64,000 bases of DNA from Hyphococcus sp. (lineage in GTDB: Bacteria; Pseudomonadota; Alphaproteobacteria; Caulobacterales; Parvularculaceae): contig BQJG01000001.1 in assembly GCA_021604585.1 (NCBI GenBank), positions 62,001 to 126,000 of the forward strand, read 5' to 3'. Made by a program: the position numbers and the translations under genes. The notes under the pieces were generated by a model. That model did no database searches and was not told the DNA's origin. It saw nothing but the letters and a program-made list of their open reading frames with translations. Below are positions 1 to 8,461 of this stretch, piece after piece (the first letter of the stretch is position 1; each line of letters opens with the position of its first letter).

Positions 1-720
1 CCAGACGCCGTCGCTGACAGTGATCTCAGCTTCATCAACAACATAAAACAGCAGCGCAGGAGGTAAAAAAACCACTGCAGATGCGATTTCCGTCAACAGA
101 ATGCCGCTTGCGAATTCTGTTGAATGTGTTCTGGCGACTTGAAGGCCGCGTTTTATTGGTTTCGATGACTGTTCCCACGCTACAGCAGGAAAAATGAGAA
201 AAGCAATCATCCGCACGCCCTTTTTCAAAGCGTCAAAAAAAGCACCCGATAGGGAAAAAGTTCCGGCGCCGCTCAAAGTTCTTGCGGCATTTTCCGCCGA
301 AAAAGACTGATCGTCAGCTACGTTCTTTCGGCTAAATAGCGCAGCAAGCAAGCTAAGTACGAGCCAGATCAGCGCCCATAGTAATGTTACATGCAATCCA
401 CGAACAACATTCCTGACTGCCGTCGGAAATGCGGCAAAAATGTTTCTCGGTTCTCCAGATTCAACTCGTCGAACAAGTTCGAGGAGCCAAAAACACGAGA
501 GAGATAAAGAAAGGGAGAAGAACAGAATAAAACCGAAAACAGAAGCAACTATCTGAAAGTCGTTAAGCACCTTCCAAGGAAAGAAATACTGTATGTACAT
601 AATTGCGGGTGCATAAATGATCCAAACAAATAGCAATGGCGCCATTAATGCGGGGTGCATCACAACGGCTTTTATAGAGCCCTGGAATAAATTCCCGGCG
701 TTTTTTATTCCCTGAAACAA
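1..720 (-). CDS. multi-pass membrane protein, 3' end cut by window edge
   Basis: An open frame runs without a stop from the window's left edge to 720 and encodes at least 240 residues. The start is probably TTG at 720, because AGGGGA lies 4-5 bases upstream; ATG at 660 is the alternative. Hydrophobic stretches lie near residues 21-40, 52-68, 95-112, 152-165 and 192-210, so it is an integral inner-membrane protein. I do not recognise the family with confidence; a Yip1/DUF6159-like protein is possible. The DNA is visibly more AT-rich than the rest of the window. It ends in the same direction as, and just downstream of, the NfeD/SPFH pair. Confidence 0.6.
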   Translation of the reverse strand, partial: MFQGIKNAGNLFQGSIKAVVMHPALMAPLLFVWIIYAPAIMYIQYFFPWKVLNDFQIVASVFGFILFFSLSLSLSCFWLLELVRRVESGEPRNIFAAFPTAVRNVVRGLHVTLLWALIWLVLSLLAALFSRKNVADDQSFSAENAARTLSGAGTFSLSGAFFDALKKGVRMIAFLIFPAVAWEQSSKPIKRGLQVARTHSTEFASGILLTEIASAVVFLPPALLFYVVDEAEITVSDGVW

Positions 721-779
721 AAAGTCCCCTATCTTTTAGTCGCAAGAATTGCGCAGTAAGCAGGCTCAGGCAAGTGCTA

Positions 780-1250
780 TCAGGCACCCTTCACATAAAG
801 CTTCGTTCCTTCGGCGCGGGTAATTTCAACCATAGCGCCCGCAGCGAAATTGTCTCCCTGCTCGCTTTCCGCAAGCCAGAGCGTATCGCCGATGCGGACT
901 TTGCCGGCCCCATTTTCAAACGCCGTTTCAACTTTAACTTTGCGGCCAATTTTTTGCGCACCGCGTTCGTTCAAAGTCATGTGATCGGTTTGGGTTTTGT
1001 GCAGCCACGGCTTCACATAGGGCGGTGCAAAAATCGCCAACACGATGGTTACCGCCGAGAAGACAATCAGCTGGATTTGCCATGCGCCGTCGAGCGGCCA
1101 CAGGTCGAGCAGACCCGCAACCAGCGCTGCAATCGCCGGCCAGAAAAAATAAGTCGAGCCGGTCAGAAGTTCGACGGTAAGCAGAGCAATCGCGAACACC
1201 CACCAATACCAGAATGGCATCTCAGCAAGGAATGTAACAAAGCCTTCCAT
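780..1250 (-). CDS. NfeD-family membrane protein
   Basis: A 156-residue protein with about three membrane segments (residues 14-33, 37-53 and 58-77) followed by a soluble beta-rich domain (about 95-156) of the OB-fold type found at the C-terminus of NfeD proteins. The start at 1250 is chosen because AAGGGA lies 6 bases upstream; the frame is open further upstream, but that stretch is arginine-rich and looks non-coding. It lies 67 bp downstream of an SPFH/stomatin-like gene on the same strand, the usual partner of NfeD, and the two are thought to act together in membrane-domain organisation. It has no ClpP-like protease domain, so it is the short NfeD1b type. Confidence 0.85.
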   Translation of the reverse strand: MEGFVTFLAEMPFWYWWVFAIALLTVELLTGSTYFFWPAIAALVAGLLDLWPLDGAWQIQLIVFSAVTIVLAIFAPPYVKPWLHKTQTDHMTLNERGAQKIGRKVKVETAFENGAGKVRIGDTLWLAESEQGDNFAAGAMVEITRAEGTKLYVKGA

Positions 1251-1317
1251 GGGATTTCCCTTTTCAACAAACTGCATCGAAACACGATCTGCGCGACGGC
1301 GCCGGTCACGACGTCGA

Positions 1318-2268
1318 TTACGCATTCGGCACTGATCCGGTCGGGCGGCGGGCCGCACTGTTGTCGAATGCTTCCTTAGCAAGCGCGCCGACACCGGCGA
1401 TCGAACCAACCAGCGCGCTCATATCTGCAGGAATGATAACCGTTTTCTGTTGTGGCGAGATGGCGAGCTTTTCGAATGCCTTCACATAATTCTGCGCAAC
1501 GAAATAATTGATCGCTTGCACGTCGCCCTTGGCGATGGCGTCAGACACCATTTGCGTTGCTTTAGCTTCCGCCTCTGCGGCGCGTTCGCGGGCCTCAGCG
1601 TCGCGATACGCAGCTTCCTTGCGGCCTTCCGCTTCAAGGATTGCCGATTGTTTTTCGCCTTCAGCGCGCAACACAGCGGATTGCTTTTCGCCCTCCGCCG
1701 TCAGAATCTCCGCACGCTTTAAGCGTTCAGCTTTCATCTGTCGCGCCATAGCCTCGGTAATGTCTGCGGGCGGCTCAAGATCCTTGATCTCGACGCGCGT
1801 CACCTTGATGCCCCAGGGCTGGGTCGCTGCATCAATAACGCGCAGCAAGCGCACATTGATGTCATCGCGGTTGGACAACACCTCATCCAGATCGAGCGAG
1901 CCGATCACCGTACGGATATTGGTCATCGACAGATTGGAAATTGCGCGCGTGAGATTGTGCACCTCATAGGCCGCCGCCGCCGCATCCATGACCTGAATAA
2001 ACGCCACCGCATCGGTCGAGACTTGCGCGTTATCGCGGGTAATCACCTCCTGCGCCGGAATATCTAGCACCTGTTCCATCATATTCATGCGCCGGCCAAC
2101 CCGGTCAAAAAATGGAATTAGGAAATGCAGTCCAGGCTTGATCGTCTTGGTGTATCGTCCGAACCGTTCCACAGTGAATTCGTACCCTTGCGGCACGATT
2201 TTCATCATGTTGAACATCAGCACAACGGCGAGCACCACCAGCAGCGCCACAAATAGCTCAAAACCCAT
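1318..2268 (-). CDS. qmcA: SPFH/band 7 (stomatin-like) protein, QmcA type
   Basis: A 316-residue protein with one N-terminal membrane anchor (residues 5-22), a band 7/SPFH domain (about 24-190) and a long alanine/glutamate-rich coiled coil (about 175-245) containing tandem AEGEKQSA units. This is the layout of E. coli QmcA and the paraslipins. Such proteins oligomerise into membrane microdomain scaffolds and influence membrane proteases. The start at 2268 has AGGGAGG 5 bases upstream; the frame could extend to 2310 but would lack this site. It is followed by the NfeD-family gene on the same strand, a widely conserved pair. Confidence 0.9.
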   Translation of the reverse strand: MGFELFVALLVVLAVVLMFNMMKIVPQGYEFTVERFGRYTKTIKPGLHFLIPFFDRVGRRMNMMEQVLDIPAQEVITRDNAQVSTDAVAFIQVMDAAAAAYEVHNLTRAISNLSMTNIRTVIGSLDLDEVLSNRDDINVRLLRVIDAATQPWGIKVTRVEIKDLEPPADITEAMARQMKAERLKRAEILTAEGEKQSAVLRAEGEKQSAILEAEGRKEAAYRDAEARERAAEAEAKATQMVSDAIAKGDVQAINYFVAQNYVKAFEKLAISPQQKTVIIPADMSALVGSIAGVGALAKEAFDNSAARRPTGSVPNA

Positions 2269-2482
2269 TATCGCCTCCCTTTTCAGTCCAGGGATTTCTC
2301 CCGGTATCATTTAAATCGTGACGTTATCGGCGCAGCGCCAGACTTGAAATTCCGTTTTTTCTCACTACGCCATTGTTATTGCATTACTTTTTCTGGCCCG
2401 ACGCATAAAAAGCCATTGCGCCGGATCAGCAACGCCCTTGGAAATCCAGCAAACTCAAGACGACAGCCCCCTACCGAGTCGG

Positions 2483-2497
2483 TTAACCCCGGGTTAA
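2483..2497. promoter_or_regulatory. perfect dyad TTAACCC-C-GGGTTAA before a secreted-protein gene
   Basis: A 7-bp perfect inverted repeat with a 1-bp spacer ends about 10 bp before the start codon at 2508 and abuts its AAAGGA ribosome-binding site. It could be an operator or an RNA hairpin that masks the ribosome-binding site. No matching regulator is evident. Confidence 0.3.
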
Positions 2498-2507
2498 AAG
2501 GATTTCT

Positions 2508-4304
2508 ATGGGAGTATCGTGGGATTGCGTCCGCTGGATTGGAATCATGGGGAGCGCCAGCTTGGCGGCCCTGGCGCCGCACGCCTACGCCGCAGCATCT
2601 GAAATTCCAGAAGCCGTCAATACGGGTCGCGCCTGGGAAGTTTATAAATCCGCTTGGGACGCATCCGACGAAGCGGGATATTCAGCATTTGTGCAAGCTC
2701 TCGGACGTTCCAATTGCTCCTCTATCGACTCCTGCCTCAAGGACAGCGCCAATCCATATCGTTCGCCAGTCGATCCTGATCTTGTGGGTGATTGCGCGGA
2801 TATGGCCTACGTGCTGCGCGCCTATTACGCATGGAAGAACGGGCTGCCTTTCTCCTATCAAAACGCCATGCGCACGGCTGACCGGTCGCGTCAGGATTTG
2901 CGCTATTCAACGGAAGGCAATGTGGTTGCCGGCCGGCGGCAGATTTTGAACTCGGTTTCAAATGCCCCCGCTTTCATTGCGCGTATTGGCGGTGAAGTCT
3001 CCACCGCCATGTTCCGCACCAATCCGGAATCGGGTCACGGGAAAAACCACGACGACTTCTATCCGGTGAAAATAGAACGCGGCGCCGTGCGTCCAGGCAT
3101 CCTCGCTTATGATATCTACGGGCATGTCGGCATCGTCTACGACATTCTCGACGATGGCCGCATTTTGGTCGTTGCTTCGCACCCGGACAATTCGGTGACG
3201 CGCACGGCGTACGGTCCAAATTTCATGCGGTCCAAGCCAGAACTCGGCGCGGGTTTAAAGGGGTGGCGACCGATTTTTGTAGACGGCGCAAAAATCGAAT
3301 CCGATGGCTCCCTGCACGGTGGCGCGCTGCGCGCTGCGGAAAACAACGCAATCACCGATTTCTCGATGGAGCAGTATTTTGGCAATACGCCCCACCCCTC
3401 CGGTGTTTGGCATTATGGCGAATTTCGCTATCAGGACCGAACGCTAAAATATTACGATTACGTACGCCGCAAGCTGGCGATGCCTGGCTTCGCATACGAT
3501 CCCGTCGAAGAGTTGCGCTTCGGCCTGGAGACAATCTGCGGATCACTGAAAGCGCGCAAAGTTGCGGTCGACGCAGCCTATGCATCTCGCATCCATCTGC
3601 GTCCGCATCCCGAAAAACTTCCGCAGAATATTTTCGGCACCTTTGGCGACTGGGAGGAATATTCCACACCCTCACGCGATGCGCGCTTGAAGGTCAGTTT
3701 CATCGAATTGCGCCGTGACATGCAACACTTGGTTGAAGGCGTGCGCAACGGCGATGCCGGGGTCGCCTATCACGGTGACGATCTGGCGGCCGACCTTGTC
3801 GCCGCTTTTGAAGAAGAAAAGGACGCCTGCACCTTCACCTATTGGCGGTCCGATTCAACACGGGTTCGGCTTAATCTCGCCCACGCTATGGAGCGCCTCT
3901 GGGATCTTTCCTTTGATCCATATCACTGTCCAGAGCGCCGCTGGGGCGCGACTGGCGCCGAGCTCGAAACCTGCACCGATGACGACGTAAAATCACAATG
4001 GTACAACGCCCAGCGGTTTTTGAGATTTCAAGCCGAGCGCACCTATGACGTCCGCATGGACTTTGCTCTCAATGAATTGAAACCGCCCATGCTGGCCGCA
4101 CCTACCGAAGGCGGGCTTGGTGTTGAAGCGCCAGCAGACGCAGATATTCGCAACTATCTCTATGGCCTCGGCGCGCCGCTGGCCGCGAATTATGAGGGCG
4201 AGGGCTCCGTCGTGCCGGTCAATTTTGTCGCAGACGATCCAGCCGTAGCATTTCCGCGCTGGCACCAACGCCTGCAACAGCGCCAAAGCCAGCCTGAACG
4301 CTAG
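2508..4304 (+). CDS. secreted protein with Cys/His papain-like (NlpC/P60- or CHAP-like) core
   Basis: A 598-residue protein starting with a signal peptide (about 1-30, cleavage near AYAAA). The N-terminal part contains GDCAD (C96) in a helix-like context and YGHVGIVYD (H206). A Cys at a helix start and a His on a strand that begins 'GHVGIV' is the pattern of NlpC/P60 and CHAP cysteine peptidases and amidases, so a cell-wall or peptide role is inferred. Residues after about 260 are rich in aromatic and charged residues and match no family I know. AAAGGA lies 5-6 bases before the ATG. It stands alone, with the divergent SPFH gene upstream and the HIG1 gene downstream. Confidence 0.7.
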   Translation: MGVSWDCVRWIGIMGSASLAALAPHAYAAASEIPEAVNTGRAWEVYKSAWDASDEAGYSAFVQALGRSNCSSIDSCLKDSANPYRSPVDPDLVGDCADMAYVLRAYYAWKNGLPFSYQNAMRTADRSRQDLRYSTEGNVVAGRRQILNSVSNAPAFIARIGGEVSTAMFRTNPESGHGKNHDDFYPVKIERGAVRPGILAYDIYGHVGIVYDILDDGRILVVASHPDNSVTRTAYGPNFMRSKPELGAGLKGWRPIFVDGAKIESDGSLHGGALRAAENNAITDFSMEQYFGNTPHPSGVWHYGEFRYQDRTLKYYDYVRRKLAMPGFAYDPVEELRFGLETICGSLKARKVAVDAAYASRIHLRPHPEKLPQNIFGTFGDWEEYSTPSRDARLKVSFIELRRDMQHLVEGVRNGDAGVAYHGDDLAADLVAAFEEEKDACTFTYWRSDSTRVRLNLAHAMERLWDLSFDPYHCPERRWGATGAELETCTDDDVKSQWYNAQRFLRFQAERTYDVRMDFALNELKPPMLAAPTEGGLGVEAPADADIRNYLYGLGAPLAANYEGEGSVVPVNFVADDPAVAFPRWHQRLQQRQSQPER

Positions 4305-4375
4305 TATTTGACCGACGCCGCTCGTATATAAAGCCCAAGCCCATTCCGGCTTGATGCTGTATCGGGAGCGCCGCC

Positions 4376-4582
4376 ATGGACGCATTCGTATATTTCTTGA
4401 TTCCAATCGGATTATTGGCCACCGCCCTCATTCTCGGCGTCGGCCTTTATTCGCTCGCCAAGGGCGGCGCCTTCGCTAAAGAGAACTCCAACAAGCTCAT
4501 GCGCATGCGTGTGATGGCACAGGCGGTGACAATCGCGCTCATGATGTTGTTTCTGTTTCTGGTTGGCAAAGGCGGCTCTTGA
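4376..4582 (+). CDS. HIG1-domain twin-transmembrane protein
   Basis: A 68-residue protein with two membrane helices (about 5-27 and 45-64) joined by a short charged loop containing G-A-F and N-K-L-M-R-M-R. This is the HIG_1_N (hypoxia-induced gene 1) pattern of small alphaproteobacterial membrane proteins; the mitochondrial relatives Rcf1 and Higd associate with cytochrome c oxidase. The start follows CGCCGCC and has only a weak ribosome-binding site (GGAG about 8 bases upstream). The placement just before the electron-transfer flavoprotein genes fits a respiratory context, but the 207-bp gap and a separate promoter candidate suggest it is not co-transcribed with them. Confidence 0.8.
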   Translation: MDAFVYFLIPIGLLATALILGVGLYSLAKGGAFAKENSNKLMRMRVMAQAVTIALMMLFLFLVGKGGS

Positions 4583-4695
4583 TTTTCTAGCCCGCCTCGC
4601 AGGCGCCTCCGCCTACCGGACTATTGGCCACAGGACCGCAAGCAGTCCTCGCAAAACCAATAGCGACACTGTGTGTAGTTAGGCGCCGTCCGGCG

Positions 4696-4724
4696 TTGAA
4701 ACCTAGGAACTGCGAGACTATGGT
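4696..4724 (+). promoter_or_regulatory. candidate sigma-70 promoter for etfBA
   Basis: TTGAAA at 4696-4701 and TATGGT at 4719-4724 are separated by 17 bp, and lie about 65 bp before the etfB start. The spacing is ideal and the -35 box is close to consensus. No other promoter-like pair is visible in the 4583-4789 gap. Confidence 0.4.
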
Positions 4725-4789
4725 CCGGCTCGAATTGCAACGGGGTCGCGCTGACGGCCCTGTTCCCACACTCGCTAGGAGCCCCCGAG

Positions 4790-5539
4790 ATGAAAGTCCT
4801 CGTGCCCGTCAAACGCGTGATCGACTATAACGTCAAAGTCCGCGTCAAATCTGATCAGTCAGGCGTTGATCTCGCCAATGTCAAAATGTCCATGAACCCG
4901 TTCGACGAAATCGCAGTCGAAGAAGCCGTGCGTTTGAAAGAGGCTGGAACCGCGAGCGAGATCGTCGCGATTTCCATTGGGCCTGAAAAAGCGCAGGACC
5001 AGCTCCGTCAGGCGCTGGCCATGGGCGCCGACCGGGCCATCCTGATCAAGACGGATGAAACCGTCGAGCCGCTTGCCGTCGCGAAGCTCTTGAAAGCGGT
5101 TGCTGAGGAAGAAAAGCCGGAACTCATCGTACTCGGCAAACAAGCGATCGATGACGATAGCAACCAGACCGGACAAATGCTCGCTGCATTGCTAGGCTGG
5201 GCGCAAGGCACCTTTGCCTCGGAAGTGAAGATTGATGGCGGCAAACTTGCCGTGACACGCGAAATTGACGGCGGCCTCCAAACGATTTCACTGAACTTGC
5301 CGGCCATCGTCACCACCGACCTTCGCCTGAATGAGCCGCGCTACGCATCCCTTCCAAACATCATGAAGGCGAAGAAGAAACCTCTCGATGTGAAAGAGGT
5401 GGGTGATTACGGCGTCGATATCGCGCCGCGTCTTCAGACCGTCAAAGTCAGCGAACCGCCCAAGCGTGAGGCTGGCGTCAAAGTCGCCGACGTTGCTGAA
5501 CTTGTTTCCAAACTGAAAAACGAAGCGGGAGTGCTCTAA
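4790..5539 (+). CDS. etfB: electron transfer flavoprotein beta subunit
   Basis: A 249-residue protein of normal length. It opens with KVLVPVKRVIDYNVK and has the adenine-nucleotide-binding segment around LGKQAIDDDSNQTGQM, as in the group I ETF beta subunits of mitochondria and alphaproteobacteria. With EtfA it accepts electrons from acyl-CoA and other flavoprotein dehydrogenases and passes them to ETF:ubiquinone oxidoreductase, which is not in this window. AGGAG precedes the ATG. Its stop overlaps the etfA start by one base (TAATG), so the two are translationally coupled. Confidence 0.97.
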   Translation: MKVLVPVKRVIDYNVKVRVKSDQSGVDLANVKMSMNPFDEIAVEEAVRLKEAGTASEIVAISIGPEKAQDQLRQALAMGADRAILIKTDETVEPLAVAKLLKAVAEEEKPELIVLGKQAIDDDSNQTGQMLAALLGWAQGTFASEVKIDGGKLAVTREIDGGLQTISLNLPAIVTTDLRLNEPRYASLPNIMKAKKKPLDVKEVGDYGVDIAPRLQTVKVSEPPKREAGVKVADVAELVSKLKNEAGVL

Positions 5540-6468
5540 TGGCTGTCTTAGTAGTCGCAGACGTCCATGGCGGCGCCATTGACGATTCTACCTTGAAAGT
5601 TGTCACCGCAGCTAAGGCAATTAATAGCGACGTTGATATTCTGGTCGCGGGCGCCGAAGCCGGCGACGCCGCTGCGCAAGCGGCGAAAATCGCAGGCGTG
5701 CGCAAAGTATTGCACGCCGACGCTGAGCATTATGCGCACCGGCTCGCAGAACCGTTTGCGGACCTTATTGTATCGCTTGCCGGCGATTACAACGCCATTT
5801 TAAAATCTGCGGCCACCACAGGAAAAAATGTGATGCCGCGCGTCGCCGCACTGCTCGACGTTATGCAGATTTCAGAGATTGTCGCCGTAGAAGCGCCTGA
5901 CACGTTCGTTCGCCCGATCTACGCAGGCAACGCCATGCTGACGGTAAAGTCGAACGATGCGAAAAAAGTCATCACCGTCCGCGCAACATCGTTTGCGGCG
6001 GCTGGCGATGGCGGCTCGGCCGAAATTGTCAGCGTCAACGCGCCTGCCGATCCGGGCCTCTCTTCTTTTGTCAGCGAAGAGCTGACGAAATCGGAACGCC
6101 CGGAATTGACCGGCGCCAAGATCGTCATCTCCGGCGGACGGGCGCTCGCTTCCTATGAGAATTTTGAAAAATACATTTTCCCTGTCGCTGACAAGCTGGG
6201 CGCCGCCGTTGGCGCCTCTCGCGCCGCCGTCGATGCGGGCTATGTGCCGAACGATTATCAGGTGGGACAAACCGGCAAGGTCGTAGCGCCGGAGCTGTAC
6301 ATTGCGGTTGGTATTTCCGGCGCCATCCAGCACCTCGCCGGGATGAAAGACTCCAAAGTCATCGTCGCTATCAACAAAGACGAAGAGGCGCCAATCTTCC
6401 AGATCGCCGATTACGGCCTCGTGGCGGATTTATTCAAAGCCCTGCCGGAACTTGAAGCCGCGCTTTAA
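5539..6468 (+). CDS. etfA: electron transfer flavoprotein alpha subunit
   Basis: A 309-residue protein with an N-terminal ETF domain and a C-terminal FAD-binding domain. The C-terminal part carries the hallmark AVGISGAIQHLAGM and VAINKDEEAPIF segments (about residues 255-290) that hold FAD. It forms the heterodimer with EtfB and carries the redox-active flavin. It starts in the stop codon of etfB and is followed 22 bp later by a strong intrinsic terminator, so etfBA is a two-gene operon. Confidence 0.97.
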   Translation: MAVLVVADVHGGAIDDSTLKVVTAAKAINSDVDILVAGAEAGDAAAQAAKIAGVRKVLHADAEHYAHRLAEPFADLIVSLAGDYNAILKSAATTGKNVMPRVAALLDVMQISEIVAVEAPDTFVRPIYAGNAMLTVKSNDAKKVITVRATSFAAAGDGGSAEIVSVNAPADPGLSSFVSEELTKSERPELTGAKIVISGGRALASYENFEKYIFPVADKLGAAVGASRAAVDAGYVPNDYQVGQTGKVVAPELYIAVGISGAIQHLAGMKDSKVIVAINKDEEAPIFQIADYGLVADLFKALPELEAAL

Positions 6469-6490
6469 GCTCAAACCGTTCATTTATTGT

Positions 6491-6515
6491 AAAGCCCCGC
6501 TCCGGCGGGGCTTTT
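6491..6515 (+). terminator. intrinsic terminator of etfBA
   Basis: AAAGCCCCGC, a TCCG loop, and GCGGGGCTTT followed by further T residues form a 10-bp stem with a tetraloop and a U-tract. Confidence 0.9.
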
Positions 6516-6595
6516 TGCATTGTATGAGCAAGAACCGGGTGGTTCGAAACTCACAAACGCCGCAAAAGCGCTTCGCAATCAGATGGAGCAAACTC

Positions 6596-7066
6596 ATGTC
6601 GTTCATGATCACAGGCCTGCCTGCGGAAGAATTCACCTCATTATTCGCACTCTCCGATGCGGAGCTCGAGCAGCGAGGCGTCATTCGCAAAACAGCAGTG
6701 TCAAAACCAGGCTATCCCTGCCGCGTAACACTAGAGGACGCGGAACCTGGCGAAACTGTTCTTTTATTGAATTACGAGAGCCATAAAGTTGCAACGCCTT
6801 ACCGTTCTTCCTACGCAATTTATGTTCGCGAAGGCGCGAACAACACCGCAAGCTATACCGACGAACTACCCCCGGTTTTTCTTGGGCGGCCGATAGCGCT
6901 GCGGATCTTCGACGCTAACGGCCTTCTGATTGGCGCAGATCTGGCGTTAGCCAACGACGCTGAAGCGAAAATCAATCATGCCTTTAAGAACCCAGCCGCC
7001 GCCTATCTCCACGCCCACAACGCGGCGCATGGCTGCTTTGCTGCAGAAATCCGCCGGGCGGGTTAG
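6596..7066 (+). CDS. DUF1203 domain-containing protein
   Basis: A 156-residue cytosolic protein matching the DUF1203 family along its whole length: an N-terminal ITGLP segment, a central C-R-VTLEDAEPGE motif with LLNYE and PYRSSYAIYVRE, and a C-terminal block ending HNAAHGCFAAEIRRAG. The function is unknown. The start is set at 6596, where GGAG lies upstream; the frame is open to 6452, but that stretch crosses the etfA end and its terminator and is not coding. It stands alone between etfBA and the hydroxyacyl-CoA dehydrogenase. Confidence 0.85.
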   Translation: MSFMITGLPAEEFTSLFALSDAELEQRGVIRKTAVSKPGYPCRVTLEDAEPGETVLLLNYESHKVATPYRSSYAIYVREGANNTASYTDELPPVFLGRPIALRIFDANGLLIGADLALANDAEAKINHAFKNPAAAYLHAHNAAHGCFAAEIRRAG

Positions 7067-7148
7067 TTGGAAGAGCGCCCGGATTCGGGACTTGCTCTTG
7101 CTAATGTTGCAGTGCAGTATCGCCCACCCTGAGCAAGTGGAGCGCGAT

Positions 7149-8027
7149 ATGACCAGCATCAAGACCGTCGGCGTTGTCGGCGCAGGCCAGATGGGTCGGG
7201 GCATTGCACATGTATTTGCGGTTGCGGGATATGATGTTGTTTTGAACGACATCAGCGCCGATCAACTTGCAGCCGCGCTTTCGACAATCGCTGGAAATGT
7301 TGCGCGACAGGCGGCAAAAGGCGTGATTGACGCGGCGACAGAATCCGCCGCGCTCGGACGGATCAAAACCGCGAACGACATCGGTGCGCTGCATGATTGC
7401 GATCTTGTTGTTGAAGCCGCAAGTGAAGTCCAAGCAGTCAAGAAGGAAATTTTTGCCGACCTGAAAGGCGTGCTGAAGCCAAGCGCTATCCTTGCGTCGA
7501 ACACGTCTTCTCTTTCCATCACAGCGCTCGCCGCCGGCACCGATCATCCGGAGCGTTTTATCGGCATTCATTTTATGAATCCGGCGCCGTTGATGAAGCT
7601 TGTCGAAGTCATTCGCGGCATCGCGACAGCGAAAGAAACATTTGAAACGACCAAGGATGTGATCGCCAGCCTTGGCAAGACCATGACAGTGTCAGAGGAC
7701 TTTCCGGCGTTCATCGTCAATCGGGTTTTGATGCCGATGATCAATGAAGCAATCTACACGCTTTATGAAGGCGTCGGTTCGGTTGAAGCGATTGACACAG
7801 GCTTGAAACTCGGCGCCAATCACCCGATGGGCCCGCTCGAGCTTGCCGATTTCATCGGTCTCGATATTTGCCTGGCAATCATGCAGGTGCTCTATGAAGG
7901 ACTTGCAGATTCCAAATACCGCCCTTGCCCGCTGCTGGTTAAGTATGTGGAAGCAGGCTGGCTAGGCCGCAAAACCGGACGCGGTTTTTACGACTATTCA
8001 GGCGAAGCCCCTGTTCCGACACGCTAA
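7149..8027 (+). CDS. hbd: 3-hydroxybutyryl-CoA dehydrogenase
   Basis: A 292-residue NAD(P)-dependent enzyme. The GxGxxG nucleotide-binding motif lies at residues 11-16 (GAGQMG), the SNTSSLSI segment near 118, the catalytic-histidine segment HFMNPAPLMKLVEV near 140, and NRVLMPMINEA near 190 opens the C-terminal substrate and dimer domain. It oxidises (S)-3-hydroxybutyryl-CoA or the reverse, in beta-oxidation or polyhydroxyalkanoate metabolism. The ATG at 7149 gives the family's normal length; the frame upstream overlaps the DUF1203 gene and is spurious. Its proximity to etfBA fits fatty-acid oxidation. Confidence 0.93.
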   Translation: MTSIKTVGVVGAGQMGRGIAHVFAVAGYDVVLNDISADQLAAALSTIAGNVARQAAKGVIDAATESAALGRIKTANDIGALHDCDLVVEAASEVQAVKKEIFADLKGVLKPSAILASNTSSLSITALAAGTDHPERFIGIHFMNPAPLMKLVEVIRGIATAKETFETTKDVIASLGKTMTVSEDFPAFIVNRVLMPMINEAIYTLYEGVGSVEAIDTGLKLGANHPMGPLELADFIGLDICLAIMQVLYEGLADSKYRPCPLLVKYVEAGWLGRKTGRGFYDYSGEAPVPTR

Positions 8028-8158
8028 CAACATCATAGTTTAACGAAACGTCATGTTGGTTGGCGTCGTTTGCAGTGTGTCTGAAAAAACGCTCTACTAT
8101 TTGAGACAGGCGCGCGCATCCGCGTACTGCGAAGGAAAACCAAATGGAGGACAAATTT

Positions 8159-8362
8159 ATGGCTGTCGCACGCGTTACCGAAATCATCTGCGGATCGCCC
8201 AAGGGATTCAAAGACGCGATTGAGCAAGGAATCGAACGCGCGAACAAGACCTTGAAAAATGTCGAGGGCGCGTGGGTGAAAGACCAATCAATCATCCTCG
8301 ACAAAGGAAAAATCAAAGAATATCGCGTTGTGATGAAAGTGACGTTCATCCTGGATGATTAA
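8159..8362 (+). CDS. dodecin family protein
   Basis: A 67-residue protein with the beta-alpha-beta-beta layout of dodecins: VARVTEIICGSPKGFKDAIE, then ANKTLKNVEGAWV with the flavin-stacking tryptophan (W39), then two strands. Dodecins assemble as hollow dodecamers that bind and buffer flavins. The ATG at 8159 is preferred to the one at 8144, because GGAGG lies 8 bases before it. It is followed by a hairpin terminator shared with the convergent lipoprotein gene. It fits the surrounding flavoprotein genes. Confidence 0.92.
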   Translation: MAVARVTEIICGSPKGFKDAIEQGIERANKTLKNVEGAWVKDQSIILDKGKIKEYRVVMKVTFILDD

Positions 8363-8395
8363 GCTCCACAGTCGATCTTTTAAAGGATCCGCGAC

Positions 8396-8426
8396 AAAAA
8401 ACGGCGCTCCATGGAGCGCCGTTTTT
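8396..8426. terminator. bidirectional intrinsic terminator
   Basis: A-tract, ACGGCGCTCC, AT loop, GGAGCGCCGT and T-tract form a 10-bp perfect stem with poly-A on one side and poly-T on the other. It lies between the convergent dodecin and lipoprotein genes and can serve both. Confidence 0.9.
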
Positions 8427-8461
8427 CTCTTTCGCGAGAGCTGCTATCCTAAATAATGCGA

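Noticed and set aside
563..787. 74-codon minus-strand frame
   Set aside because: It overlaps the real membrane-protein frame in another phase and has no family-like features.
6452..6595. N-terminal extension of the DUF1203 gene
   Set aside because: It runs through the end of etfA and its terminator; the family-like start with a ribosome-binding site is at 6596.
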